Shown here piece by piece: positions 15,523 through 23,676 of a stretch of DNA of 64,000 nucleotides. The DNA comes from a virus. A program made the translations under genes and the position numbers. The notes beneath the pieces were generated by a model. That model did no database searches. It was not told the origin of the DNA and was given only the letters and a program-made list of their open reading frames with translations. The DNA is taken from the IMG/VR virus record IMGVR_UViG_3300025435_001056, positions 62,001 through 126,000 of that record. One strand, 5' to 3'. Within the stretch, counting starts at the first letter, position 1, and each line of letters starts with the position of its first letter.

Positions 15523-16599
15523 ATGAAAATACGGTTGATTGGTCAAAGAAACGACTCTGGTATAGGTAACCACTATGCCAGTTTTTGTGATGCCTTGCGG
15601 CAGGTACGGGTGATCGGTAGCATGGTAGAAGAGGTCGATGCTGAAGATCAAACTTCTTTAATGCAGGCTGTGGCTCAAAGTGAGTCAGGCGACATAAACA
15701 TTTCGTTTGTGGCCATGAACATACACGAACATTTTCGCGGACACAACATACAGTGGATTGTGTTTGAAAGCACTAAAACACCCAGCCATATCTTGCCAGT
15801 ATTGCAGGGCGCCGACCAGGTCTGGGTTCCCAGTCACTGGGGCCGTGATATCCTAATCAACAACGGTGTCAACAGTGACCGTATTTGGATTGTGCCCGAA
15901 GGCATAGATGGCAAACAGTTCCATCCCTACGGTCGTGAACTGTACAATCAAAATCGCCCATTTCGTTTTCTCAGCGTGGGCAAATATGAACTTCGCAAGA
16001 GTTTTGACGAAACCCTGCAGGCCTTTGCGCAGGTATATGGCAACACACCTGGAGTTGAATTGGTCATCAAAAGCAATTATTTTGTTGACCAAGACATAAA
16101 AAGTCAGACCTTGCAACGCAAAATTGATGATCTGGGCTTGACCAATGTTACAGTAATATGGGGCACTGTAGAACATGACCGAGTGGCTGATCTTTACCGT
16201 AGCTGTGATGTATTTGTATTTCCGACCAAGGGAGAGGGCTGGGGATTCCCCTTGATTGAAGCTGCTGCCAGTGGCATGCCCATCATCACGGTTCCTTATA
16301 GTGGACACACTGAATTCCTAAACACCATTCCGGATTCGGTGCTGAATGTGGACTATGTACTGACACCCATCACCTGTCCTGAATATCAGGTCTATTATCC
16401 TGATGCCAACAACCAATTTGGTCTCTGGGCCAGACCCGATGTCTACAGCATAGCCGAAGCTATGCGCCAGGCCCGTACCAACCATGCAGTATTGGCCGAA
16501 CGAGCCTTGAAAAACAGCGCACAAATACGCAATCAGTTCAGTTGGACTCAAAGTGTGGACCAAGCTCTAGTGGCCATGGAAGCTCTGGTCAGCTTTTAA
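15523..16599 (+). CDS. GT4-family glycosyltransferase
   Basis: The 358-residue GT-B enzyme has an N-terminal acceptor domain (MKIRLIGQRNDSGIGNH) and a C-terminal nucleotide-sugar domain with FRFLSVGKYELRKSF, DVFVFPTKGEGWGFPLIEAA (the E-x7-E motif) and GMPIITVPYSGHTEFL. It is a retaining transferase, sugar unknown. It resembles transferases that precede the minus-strand fibre operon in function but is on the other strand, with its own late-type leaderless start and its own terminator. Confidence 0.88.
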   Translation: MKIRLIGQRNDSGIGNHYASFCDALRQVRVIGSMVEEVDAEDQTSLMQAVAQSESGDINISFVAMNIHEHFRGHNIQWIVFESTKTPSHILPVLQGADQVWVPSHWGRDILINNGVNSDRIWIVPEGIDGKQFHPYGRELYNQNRPFRFLSVGKYELRKSFDETLQAFAQVYGNTPGVELVIKSNYFVDQDIKSQTLQRKIDDLGLTNVTVIWGTVEHDRVADLYRSCDVFVFPTKGEGWGFPLIEAAASGMPIITVPYSGHTEFLNTIPDSVLNVDYVLTPITCPEYQVYYPDANNQFGLWARPDVYSIAEAMRQARTNHAVLAERALKNSAQIRNQFSWTQSVDQALVAMEALVSF

Positions 16600-16622
16600 T
16601 GTGGCATAAAAACAACGGTTTA

Positions 16623-16646
16623 AACCCCCGTAACTGGGGGTTTTTT
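16623..16646 (+). terminator. Rho-independent terminator
   Basis: AACCCCC (16623-16629) pairs with GGGGGTT (16636-16642) across a short loop and is followed by a T-run. It ends the glycosyltransferase transcript and precedes an early promoter. Confidence 0.85.
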
Positions 16647-16663
16647 CTGGCCTGTCCAAACGG

Positions 16664-16692
16664 TTGACCCAAAATGGCAGACCGCTTATAAT
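16664..16692 (+). promoter_or_regulatory. Early-type promoter (TTGACC family)
   Basis: TTGACC, a 17-nt spacer starting CAAAATG, TATAAT. It drives the 16723-18478 cluster. Confidence 0.8.
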
Positions 16693-16722
16693 CTATGTAT
16701 AGTGATAATAAAGGAGCAAAAA

Positions 16723-16983
16723 ATGAATTTTACAGTTATCAAAGGCGACGTAATTCGTGCATATGACTTCAAGCCAATGGCAGGCCGTGAAGACTGTTTT
16801 ATTGAAGGCGAAGTGGTTGATGCCCACAATACTGAGCAAGGTTACCAAGCATACAAGATTGTGGTTACTAAAGATTCATGGTCCGATGCCACTGACAAGG
16901 GTCGTGTTGGTATTGAAATGTTTGTTCCCTGGAGGGTATCGTTTAACGAGTTCCGAGGCCGTATCATGAATCTGAGCAGATAA
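16723..16983 (+). CDS. Hypothetical protein, 86 aa, early
   Basis: A small beta-rich protein (DFKPMAGREDCFIEGEVVD, YKIVVTKDSW, GIEMFVPWRVS). I have a recollection of the type in T4-like aquatic phages but can name no function. AAGGAG precedes the ATG at 16723. It is the first gene behind an early promoter. Confidence 0.75.
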   Translation: MNFTVIKGDVIRAYDFKPMAGREDCFIEGEVVDAHNTEQGYQAYKIVVTKDSWSDATDKGRVGIEMFVPWRVSFNEFRGRIMNLSR

Positions 16984-16992
16984 GGAGTGGGA

Positions 16993-17202
16993 ATGAAAAG
17001 TATGTATAGCTACCTAGGCTATGAATATTGTCCTTGGGACGATGTCGAGGAAGACAATATCAAGATATTCCACGAGTGTTACAAAGATGGTGTTCGTGTC
17101 AAGATGCCTGAAGCATTTTACTGTCACAGTCCTTATGATCTTGTGCCGTTTGAAAAATTTGTCAAGTATGTTCAATCCATAGAAGTGTTTATTCAGGGAT
17201 GA
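16993..17202 (+). CDS. Hypothetical protein, 69 aa
   Basis: A short acidic, aromatic-rich protein (YSYLGYEYCPWDDVEEDNI) with three Cys residues. AAGGAG stands 10 nt before the ATG at 16993; the GTG at 16987 is too close to it. Its stop overlaps the next ATG. No function can be assigned. Confidence 0.7.
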   Translation: MKSMYSYLGYEYCPWDDVEEDNIKIFHECYKDGVRVKMPEAFYCHSPYDLVPFEKFVKYVQSIEVFIQG

Positions 17203-17477
17203 AAGCACCAATTGAACATTTTGACTTTTTAGGCCAGCCTATCCGGGTTGGTGATTATGTTTCGTTTACCTGGGCACATTGTCGTGGGATTCGTGTTGGG
17301 GTTGTAACCAAATTGACCAAGCAACGAATAAAAATGACTTGGTCTAATTCTTATGCTCATGATGGGGTTAAGACTTATTATACAGGTAACCATATTGCTC
17401 GTCCTGCTGATTGTTTGGTATTGGGCGATACGCTACAGCAACACCTAACCATGGCCGCACTACAGAAAAAGATATGA
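17199..17477 (+). CDS. Hypothetical protein, 92 aa
   Basis: The N-terminal 60 residues have an SH3/KOW-like beta pattern (FLGQPIRVGDYVSFTW, IRVGVVTKLTKQRIKMTW), which often binds RNA or protein. It overlaps both neighbours by ATGA junctions, so translation is coupled. The similarity is by pattern only. Confidence 0.7.
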   Translation: MKAPIEHFDFLGQPIRVGDYVSFTWAHCRGIRVGVVTKLTKQRIKMTWSNSYAHDGVKTYYTGNHIARPADCLVLGDTLQQHLTMAALQKKI

Positions 17478-18109
17478 TAGAAAATAAAGCACCCTGGTAT
17501 TATCAATACCTTGATTTGCCCAAGGTTCCAGACCAATTTGTGCAAGAGGCCCTGGCGCTTGCACACAATAGTGAAAAAAATAAATTAGAAAACAGCAACG
17601 ATTTAGACGTGTTGCCGGTCTACAATAGAACCATTTATATAGATGGAAAGCCAGCCAAAAGCCGAATGACACCACGTTGGGATTTAAGTCAAGAGTTTGT
17701 AAACTGGGTGCGTGATAATATCTGTGAAGAATTTATAGATGTTGCGGTTAGCATCAGTAAGGGTGATCCTGATGCAGTCAACACAGGAGTGCATACCGAT
17801 AATGTGCGTCATTACACCTTGATATATCTATTAGAAACCAGCAATGACGATCAAATTACAGCATGGTGGCAAGAACCAGGTTTTCCTATACAGCGATCCG
17901 AAAGAGGTTATTATAAAGAAAGTTGGGATTCGCTTGTTCCCTTGGAAAAAGTAGTATTTCCCAAATTTACTTGGTTGGTTTTCAATGCAGGTATTTTACA
18001 CAGTATTCACAACATTTACGGACATCGTATTGCAATACATGTAAGTTTGCCTTATGATCCATTTACCAAAGACAACTACTTTAAAACTAAACAAAGAATT
18101 GATGAATGA
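17474..18109 (+). CDS. 2OG-Fe(II) oxygenase-like protein
   Basis: In 211 residues, GVHTDNVRHYTLIYLLE gives the HxD pair (His107, Asp109) and LHSIHNIYGHRIAIHVSL gives the distal His (176 or 179) and Arg185. A double-stranded beta-helix oxygenase of the prolyl-4-hydroxylase-like type is the best fit. The start is at MIENKAPWYY, coupled to the previous gene by ATGA. It is the third distinct 2OG-oxygenase candidate in the window; this one is under an early promoter. Confidence 0.7.
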   Translation: MIENKAPWYYQYLDLPKVPDQFVQEALALAHNSEKNKLENSNDLDVLPVYNRTIYIDGKPAKSRMTPRWDLSQEFVNWVRDNICEEFIDVAVSISKGDPDAVNTGVHTDNVRHYTLIYLLETSNDDQITAWWQEPGFPIQRSERGYYKESWDSLVPLEKVVFPKFTWLVFNAGILHSIHNIYGHRIAIHVSLPYDPFTKDNYFKTKQRIDE

Positions 18110-18112
18110 TTT

Positions 18113-18478
18113 ATGAAAGCATTTCAAGAAATTACCAAATGGGCAACAGAGTTTGACATGCCCAACCATGTTTACTTTCTAAGTGACAGCAAAGATAAAA
18201 TGTATGGCTATGTTAAAAGTAGCACTGGTGAGATTCAAGAAATGACGACTCCATATAAGTTCAAAGCTGGTGGTCGCAAGTTCAAAGAAGTCAATAACAT
18301 CTGGGGATTCTTCCCCAAGGAGGAATTGATCCTAGTTGGTGAAACTTTTAAAGTGCCTGGTAGTAAAGGTGCTGTTTATACTGTGACTAATGATCGCGGA
18401 TCATGGACTTGCACTTGCCCGGCCTCAAAATGGCAAAAGGGCGAGTGCAAGCATATTAAAAATCTACAGACTTCTTAA
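18113..18478 (+). CDS. SWIM zinc-finger protein
   Basis: The C-terminal 25 residues hold the SWIM signature C-x-C-x(n)-C-x-H (Cys100, Cys102, Cys112, His114 in WTCTCPASKWQKGECKH). The first 80 residues are of unknown fold, with Lys-rich strands. SWIM domains bind zinc and mediate DNA or protein contacts. Last gene of the early cluster starting at 16723. Confidence 0.85.
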   Translation: MKAFQEITKWATEFDMPNHVYFLSDSKDKMYGYVKSSTGEIQEMTTPYKFKAGGRKFKEVNNIWGFFPKEELILVGETFKVPGSKGAVYTVTNDRGSWTCTCPASKWQKGECKHIKNLQTS

Positions 18479-18522
18479 ATTTATATCCAGCTCGTTGATC
18501 CAACAAATATCAGGAAATACAA

Positions 18523-18822
18523 TTAGGTAGTTGGGAAAACTGTGGCTTTGAACAGATAGATATAGCCAGGCTCAAAAGAACCAGTGTCAACAGAAACAGT
18601 ACCGGCCGCATTGTCAATGGCAGTGACCACAGAATTGAATGCGCCTGGGCCCCATACATACCAACCGACCTGCACATCATTCCAGCCTGGTGTAGTAGTG
18701 CTGTTGGCAGCTGCATCTGAAAATAAACCGTCGCCGCTTTCAGTGGCATAGTTGTTGAAACTTTGCGTAGAACCAGCCTGTTCACTTTCAACTGTGGTAC
18801 TACCGTCAATAATAAAGCTCAT
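18523..18822 (-). CDS. Hypothetical structural-type protein, 99 aa
   Basis: The composition is Thr/Ser/Gly/Asn-rich and beta-like (VQVGWYVWGPGAFNSVVTAI, GTVSVDTGSFEPGYIYLFKA), as in small tail or decoration proteins. AAGGAGC precedes the ATG, and a late-type promoter lies at the very end of the pyruvyl transferase gene. It is the last gene of the minus-strand late region. A second open frame runs over the same bases but lacks a ribosome site. Confidence 0.7.
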   Translation of the reverse strand: MSFIIDGSTTVESEQAGSTQSFNNYATESGDGLFSDAAANSTTTPGWNDVQVGWYVWGPGAFNSVVTAIDNAAGTVSVDTGSFEPGYIYLFKATVFPTT

Positions 18823-18847
18823 GGTGTTGCTCCTTTTTGTTGATATA

Positions 18848-19555
18848 TTATTTATTGCTGAAAGACTGGAATATGCGGATCACAGGGTCTAAATCCATGG
18901 TTACGGTCTGGAACACCAAGTTATCCATGGTGCTCTGTTTAATCTCTAAGCCCATGGCCGCATAATGATCTTCAAATTTTACATCATCACCGGCCAAACG
19001 GTCGCCAAACCGTACCCAGGCCGCTGGTATGCCGTAGGCATTGGCACAGATCAGGCCGTGTAGACTACTGCTGATCACTGAGCGACACTTGGTTATTTCC
19101 TGTGCCACTTTCAAAGGATTCTCATTTAGTAGATCCACTACAAAATAGTCCGGATACTGAGCCCGAACTTCTTTGTAATCAATGTAGTGTGGCACTATGC
19201 CCACATCATATTCCTTGGCACTTTCTTCAATCAACAAGGGCAGGAGCATGCCAGGGTCACCGTAGATTTCAGGACATGAACCGCCCATGGCCAGGATGCG
19301 TTCTCTAGTTTTAGGACCACGCACAAAACGCCAGTCAGCCTCAGGGTTGGGTCGATCGGTTCGGCTCATGATGCCGGCACCCAGCACTGTAACACCGGGT
19401 CGAGCATGATCGGCTATACTGCCAATACAGATCATGTTCCAGTCTTCATACACCTGTTGATAAGCAATACCAAAATGGTCTAAGATCTTGGGAGTTAACA
19501 CATCTCCAAAGTTGCCTGGATGCGGCGCATAGGGCCAATATACTCGGCGGGTCAT
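18848..19555 (-). CDS. Polysaccharide pyruvyl transferase family protein
   Basis: The 235 residues show the family motifs in order: HPGNFGDVLTP, VLGAGIM, FVRGPKTRE, IYGDPGMLLPLL, VGIVPHYIDY and SVISSSLHGLICANAYGIP. These enzymes transfer pyruvate from PEP to a sugar, giving acidic ketals on polysaccharides such as succinoglycan. The gene overlaps the upstream glycosyltransferase by ATGA and ends a five-gene modification module inside the fibre operon. Length is slightly short of ExoV-type proteins. Confidence 0.85.
   Translation of the reverse strand: MTRRVYWPYAPHPGNFGDVLTPKILDHFGIAYQQVYEDWNMICIGSIADHARPGVTVLGAGIMSRTDRPNPEADWRFVRGPKTRERILAMGGSCPEIYGDPGMLLPLLIEESAKEYDVGIVPHYIDYKEVRAQYPDYFVVDLLNENPLKVAQEITKCRSVISSSLHGLICANAYGIPAAWVRFGDRLAGDDVKFEDHYAAMGLEIKQSTMDNLVFQTVTMDLDPVIRIFQSFSNK
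18849..18854 (-). promoter_or_regulatory. Late-type promoter (AATAAATAA)
   Basis: Minus-strand TAAATA overlaps the stop codon of the pyruvyl transferase gene and lies about 27 nt upstream of the ATG at 18822, with AAGGAGC between. Confidence 0.55.
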
Positions 19556-20454
19556 TCTATCACCTCTAACCAGGCGTCAATTACTTTACTCCAATCGTAG
19601 TTGTCTCTGGCATACTGCTGTATGCTTTCACACTTGAGTCTATACTGGACCGGATTGTCTCGGTAGTAGGACAAGTGTTCTTGGGTCTTGGCCACAAAGG
19701 CCTCGGGTTCAACAGGAACCGTGATGCCACCGCCCTGATCACCGTTGTGTTCAAAATAGCCCACCGGTGTGCCGATCACTAGTCGTCCGGCCGCAGCCGC
19801 TTCCATAGCCGGGAGTCCGCCGGCTTCTTCACTGGAGCTGACCACCAGGCCGTCTATGTGTTTGTAGTAGGCCGGCATGCATAAATGATTGTAGAAGCCG
19901 TGTGTTTGTAAGGTCAGGCCGGCCACACCCGACACAGCAGTTTCTACCAGGTGTCCACGCTTGATGTCTTCACCGGCAAAGTTGGCACCGGTAGGTGCGC
20001 CAGCATAGCCCACAGTTCTCAAGGCCGGAGCGATGTCGGCACTGAACATGTCAGTGTGTATGCCCAAGGGAGTGATCTTAGGTTGTCTGACTATGCCTAT
20101 TTCGGCGGATTTGCGGGCCAACACATCACTGATGACCGCATAGTTTCTGACTTCACTTAGGAACTCGGTGCCACCTTCGGCCTGGGCCTTCAGTAGATCC
20201 CATTGGGCATGTGCTATGACCACAATCTTCTTGCGATCGAATCCCCACTTGGCCAAGTATAGTTCTACCGCCTCAGGGTTGGTCACTATGATGTCATAGG
20301 TGCGATCTATTAAGGCCAGTTCTTCCATAGAATAGTGTTGCATCCAGTCTAAGAGATTGGCATAGATGCCGTGCTGATAAAGTTCTTTGCAAAGGGCATG
20401 ATGGATAGAACCAAAGGCCCAACGGTTCTGTGTGTAGAACAAGACTCGCTTCAT
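19552..20454 (-). CDS. GT4-family glycosyltransferase
   Basis: A GT-B enzyme of 300 residues. The N-terminus has [20 protein letters not shown]; the C-terminal half has [20 protein letters not shown], then [22 protein letters not shown] (the E-x7-E region) and the [15 protein letters not shown] end typical of GT4. Both junctions are ATGA overlaps, so it is translated with its neighbours as a unit. The sugar donor is not predictable. Confidence 0.88.
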   Translation of the reverse strand: MKRVLFYTQNRWAFGSIHHALCKELYQHGIYANLLDWMQHYSMEELALIDRTYDIIVTNPEAVELYLAKWGFDRKKIVVIAHAQWDLLKAQAEGGTEFLSEVRNYAVISDVLARKSAEIGIVRQPKITPLGIHTDMFSADIAPALRTVGYAGAPTGANFAGEDIKRGHLVETAVSGVAGLTLQTHGFYNHLCMPAYYKHIDGLVVSSSEEAGGLPAMEAAAAGRLVIGTPVGYFEHNGDQGGGITVPVEPEAFVAKTQEHLSYYRDNPVQYRLKCESIQQYARDNYDWSKVIDAWLEVIE

Positions 20455-21575
20455 GGCATACGAGGGTAGGTTCGGGACAACCAGTTGAGGTTTTCTCTTT
20501 CAGGATGACGCTGATACCAGCCCTCACCGCCATGCACATCTAATACGGCTTGGAAATATTCTTCATACATGGGTGCTACTCGTTCTAGGCTAAAGTTTTC
20601 ACCCCAGGTCCTGCAGGCTTGCGGATCGATATTTGAAATATTTTCGGTGGCCCACACAAACTGATCAAAGGTTCTGCAACGATAGCCGGTTACACCTTGT
20701 ATGTTGTTTTCAGGGAAACTTCCCCAATCGGTGGTGATGGTGGGTGTGCCGGATAGTAGCATTTCAATCTGCACCCCACCAAATGGTTCCACATACTGTG
20801 ATGCTACAAAAGCACCCTTGGCGCCCGACATCAGCTTCTTACGCTTGGTCACATCGGCATAGCCCACAAACTCCACATGGTCGGGGAAGGTTCGGTTCTC
20901 GGGATTTTGTCCGGCAATGATCAAGCGTTCGCCGGCGGCTTCGGTGGCCTGTATGGCAATGTCGATACCCTTGCCCACATACACACGACCCAGGAACAGG
21001 AAGTAGTCTTCTTTCTTGACCTGGAACTCAAAGTCATCCAGATCAAAATAGTTGGGTATGACCGCATCATACCAGTCTTGTTTGCAGGTGCCTACGGCTT
21101 CGAGTCCGCAGTAGGCATGATAGATTGCATAGCTCTCAAAGATCTTCCAACGGGCCCAGTGGCCGCCAGCATAGCCAATGCCGGGCTCTACTGTGATTAA
21201 GTCTGGATGTGCGTCACAAATGGGTCTGACACCTGATCCCCAGAACGGCAGGATAAAGTCGTTTTTCTGTTTGCGTAGACCAATTTCACGGATAGCGTTG
21301 GCGTAGAAAGTTTGATAGGCATGATCGGCCACATCATACTTGAAAAAGTTGTTGCGCCAGTCATAGTCACCGTAGGCCTTCTTCCAGTCCGCGTTAGTGA
21401 TCACTGTCACATGTTCATCACACACCAGGTCTGAATCTTCGTGTCCGTAGTGTATGATGGTGTGTCCGCGGTCTCGCATCATGCGGCCGAATTTGACAAC
21501 TTTTTGGGTGTAAGCACAGGCATTGAATTCCTTGCTTGTTACTGTGTGGGGGAGTCCTAGGATATGAAAGCGCAT
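20451..21575 (-). CDS. GT4-family glycosyltransferase
   Basis: About 374 residues, with a retaining GT-B C-terminal domain: [47 protein letters not shown] (E-x7-E) and [15 protein letters not shown] start it at the ATG of MRFHILG (21575), one codon inside the longest frame. There is no Shine-Dalgarno; TAAGTA lies 4 nt upstream, a weak leaderless candidate. Likely acceptors are virion proteins, given the operon. Confidence 0.9.
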   Translation of the reverse strand: MRFHILGLPHTVTSKEFNACAYTQKVVKFGRMMRDRGHTIIHYGHEDSDLVCDEHVTVITNADWKKAYGDYDWRNNFFKYDVADHAYQTFYANAIREIGLRKQKNDFILPFWGSGVRPICDAHPDLITVEPGIGYAGGHWARWKIFESYAIYHAYCGLEAVGTCKQDWYDAVIPNYFDLDDFEFQVKKEDYFLFLGRVYVGKGIDIAIQATEAAGERLIIAGQNPENRTFPDHVEFVGYADVTKRKKLMSGAKGAFVASQYVEPFGGVQIEMLLSGTPTITTDWGSFPENNIQGVTGYRCRTFDQFVWATENISNIDPQACRTWGENFSLERVAPMYEEYFQAVLDVHGGEGWYQRHPERENLNWLSRTYPRMP

Positions 21576-21587
21576 CAACTACTTATT

Positions 21588-22259
21588 TTAGCGCAGATCG
21601 AACAGGATAATTTCTAATTCAGTAGGGCGGGTGATTTCTAAAAATGTTTCGGATTCTATAGCTAGTCCATCACCTTCTGTGACTGCGGTTCCATTTATGT
21701 CTGCAGATCCCAACACCACATAGGCATAGTAGTGTCTGGCCGGATCCAAGTAATAGCCAAAGTAATCGGTAAAGATACCGGCTAAGAGGCGGGCATCTTG
21801 ACGGATGGGTAAGCGTTCAGTGATATTGCAAAAACGGTTTAGTTTATCCTCTCTGCTAAACTGATGCCACGCATAACCAGGTTCTGTATCAGTTACACTA
21901 GGACGGATCCATAACTGTAGGTAACGATTTGGAACATTGCTGGTATTGCCTTCGGTGTGACTGATGCCCGAACCACAGGTCATTCTTTGCACAGCACCGG
22001 CAGGAACTTCTACATTGTTACCAAGACTATCCACATGATGGCTAGATCCAGAAACCACATAGCCAAAGATTTCCATGTTTTTATGTTCGTGCCAGGGCAC
22101 TTGCCAAGCATATTGCACACGGTCATCATTGATGGTTTGCAAATCGCTGTAGTTTGTATAGCGAGGATCGTGATAGCCAGGAAAGCTGAAGGTTCTGCGA
22201 CTGTCTATAAAGTCGGCTCTAGGATTACCGCGTGTGTCGGCAGGCCTTAGGCAGATCAC
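21588..22259 (-). CDS. Pirin-family protein (quercetinase-like cupin)
   Basis: The 223-residue bicupin has the pirin N-terminal motif FSFPGYHDPRY, then PWHEHKNMEIFGYVVSG and SGISHTEGNTS, giving the His-His-His-Glu metal site of the first cupin. Pirins bind Fe and act as redox-sensitive regulators or dioxygenases (YhhW-type quercetinases). It starts at GTG directly after the upstream stop. A pirin inside a phage fibre/glycosyl operon is unusual. Its role there is unknown. Confidence 0.87.
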   Translation of the reverse strand: MICLRPADTRGNPRADFIDSRRTFSFPGYHDPRYTNYSDLQTINDDRVQYAWQVPWHEHKNMEIFGYVVSGSSHHVDSLGNNVEVPAGAVQRMTCGSGISHTEGNTSNVPNRYLQLWIRPSVTDTEPGYAWHQFSREDKLNRFCNITERLPIRQDARLLAGIFTDYFGYYLDPARHYYAYVVLGSADINGTAVTEGDGLAIESETFLEITRPTELEIILFDLR

Positions 22260-22841
22260 TTAGCACCATTGGGTAGGATCGCCGATAGTTGGGCTGATCA
22301 GTCTAAAGGTAGCTGGGAAGTTCCAGGTGCCAGGCAAGGTATAGATTGGCCCATACTGGTAAGTGTTGGAGCCCGGAGTCTGCCACGCCGTGGTGTAGGT
22401 ATTGACCACGCCCATGTTAAAATATACATAATCGGCATTTTCATACCACATGCCAACCAAGGCCACACCACCGGTCAAGGTGCTACCCGAGCCCCAGGTC
22501 ACATTGAACATATAGACCGTGTTGTTGGTAGTGTCCAGACCGTGCGTGTCAAAATAAGCCTTGATTTCGGCCAGTTTGGCTGGATTACCACCTTGTGCTG
22601 CGCCCAGTAACGGAGTGTAAAATTCTCTACCAGGTCCGTATGTGGGTTCTCCGGCGGTGGCAAATCCCAAGTTGCTGTTGGGGGTAACGCCGCCACCATT
22701 GTTCCAGGCAGTAAAATCCGAGGACGACAGCACAAATCCTCTGGTGCCGGCTGTGATGTTGGCCGGACCATTGGACTTGAGTGTGACGCCGCGGGTAGGG
22801 TCTTGTTGTGCTAGACTGATTCCTTGATTGTTTACGCTCAT
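22260..22841 (-). CDS. Tail-fibre-associated hypothetical protein, 193 aa
   Basis: A Gly/Asn/Thr-rich beta protein (SVNNQGISLAQQDP start, GVALVGMWYENADYVYFNMG core, Trp/Cys end). There are no transmembrane or catalytic motifs. Its position behind the fibre genes and composition suggest a fibre tip or accessory protein; this is inference only. Confidence 0.7.
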   Translation of the reverse strand: MSVNNQGISLAQQDPTRGVTLKSNGPANITAGTRGFVLSSSDFTAWNNGGGVTPNSNLGFATAGEPTYGPGREFYTPLLGAAQGGNPAKLAEIKAYFDTHGLDTTNNTVYMFNVTWGSGSTLTGGVALVGMWYENADYVYFNMGVVNTYTTAWQTPGSNTYQYGPIYTLPGTWNFPATFRLISPTIGDPTQWC

Positions 22842-22850
22842 TGTTTATCC

Positions 22851-23660
22851 TTATACTCCAAAGAATCCGCCAAACTCCACCGCACGATAGCGATAGTAGG
22901 CCGTGGATGCTGTGGCATCTGTTGTGGCATATACCTGTAGTAATCCACTGCCGTTGACATTGGCAGTGTAGGTTGCATGTGGTATAGATCCACTTGTAGT
23001 AGATACTGTGCCCACGGCCACATTGGCAGTGCCGCCTTGATTTTTAGTAACATAAATCGCGGCCAGTTCTGTGTCGCTGTCACTGGTAGTGCCGTATTGG
23101 TAGTTGATTCGTAACTCCAAGGCTATAATGGTAGGGTCACTCACAGTATAGACCAAGGTCGGCGTGTTGACGCCAATGGTAGGATCTACACTCTTGCCCG
23201 GAATAATGTCGGCCACACCGGCGTTGCCATTGCGGATAATGGTTCTGCTGATATAGATATTGCCAGTGTCGCTGGGTGATCCCAGGCTGAAATCCACAGC
23301 AGTATTAGCTGTGGTAATACCCGGAATAGGCAAGTCATTGGGTTGATCACTAACAGTTAATCTACCCACAAATACATTCTTGTCCGCGGTGATTTCACCG
23401 CCTGTGGCATATAGATTGTCAAACACCGCATGTATGGTGCCATCCACTGTCAGGGACTGTGTAAAATCGCCACCCACGCCCACAGTCACATTGCTGGTAG
23501 TGCTCAAGGTGCTGACATTGCTGATGTTGTAGCCGTTGCCATCCAGGTTAGCAGTGAGTGTGCCGCCAAATGTGCCGGTTGGACCGGTGGCACCTTGTGC
23601 GCCAACTATGGCCAGTTGCCACGATGATGTTCCTGAGTCCCAATATTTTAATACTGACAT
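22851..23660 (-). CDS. Tail-fibre protein with short collagen-like segment, 269 aa
   Basis: A trimming-type start (MSVLKYWDSGTSSWQLA) is followed by a very short Gly-X-Y run (GAQGATGPTG), then fibre beta repeats (NLDGNGYNISNVSTLSTT) shared with the larger fibres. The C-terminal 150 residues form a distinct beta domain (LELRINYQYGTTSDSDTELA) probably at the tip. AGGAAAA precedes the ATG. Late structural gene. Confidence 0.8.
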   Translation of the reverse strand: MSVLKYWDSGTSSWQLAIVGAQGATGPTGTFGGTLTANLDGNGYNISNVSTLSTTSNVTVGVGGDFTQSLTVDGTIHAVFDNLYATGGEITADKNVFVGRLTVSDQPNDLPIPGITTANTAVDFSLGSPSDTGNIYISRTIIRNGNAGVADIIPGKSVDPTIGVNTPTLVYTVSDPTIIALELRINYQYGTTSDSDTELAAIYVTKNQGGTANVAVGTVSTTSGSIPHATYTANVNGSGLLQVYATTDATASTAYYRYRAVEFGGFFGV

Positions 23661-23676
23661 TTTGTTTTCCTATTCA

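Noticed and set aside
18510-18809. Second minus-strand frame over the 18523-18822 gene
   Set aside because: No ribosome site; the chosen frame has AAGGAGC and a late-type promoter.
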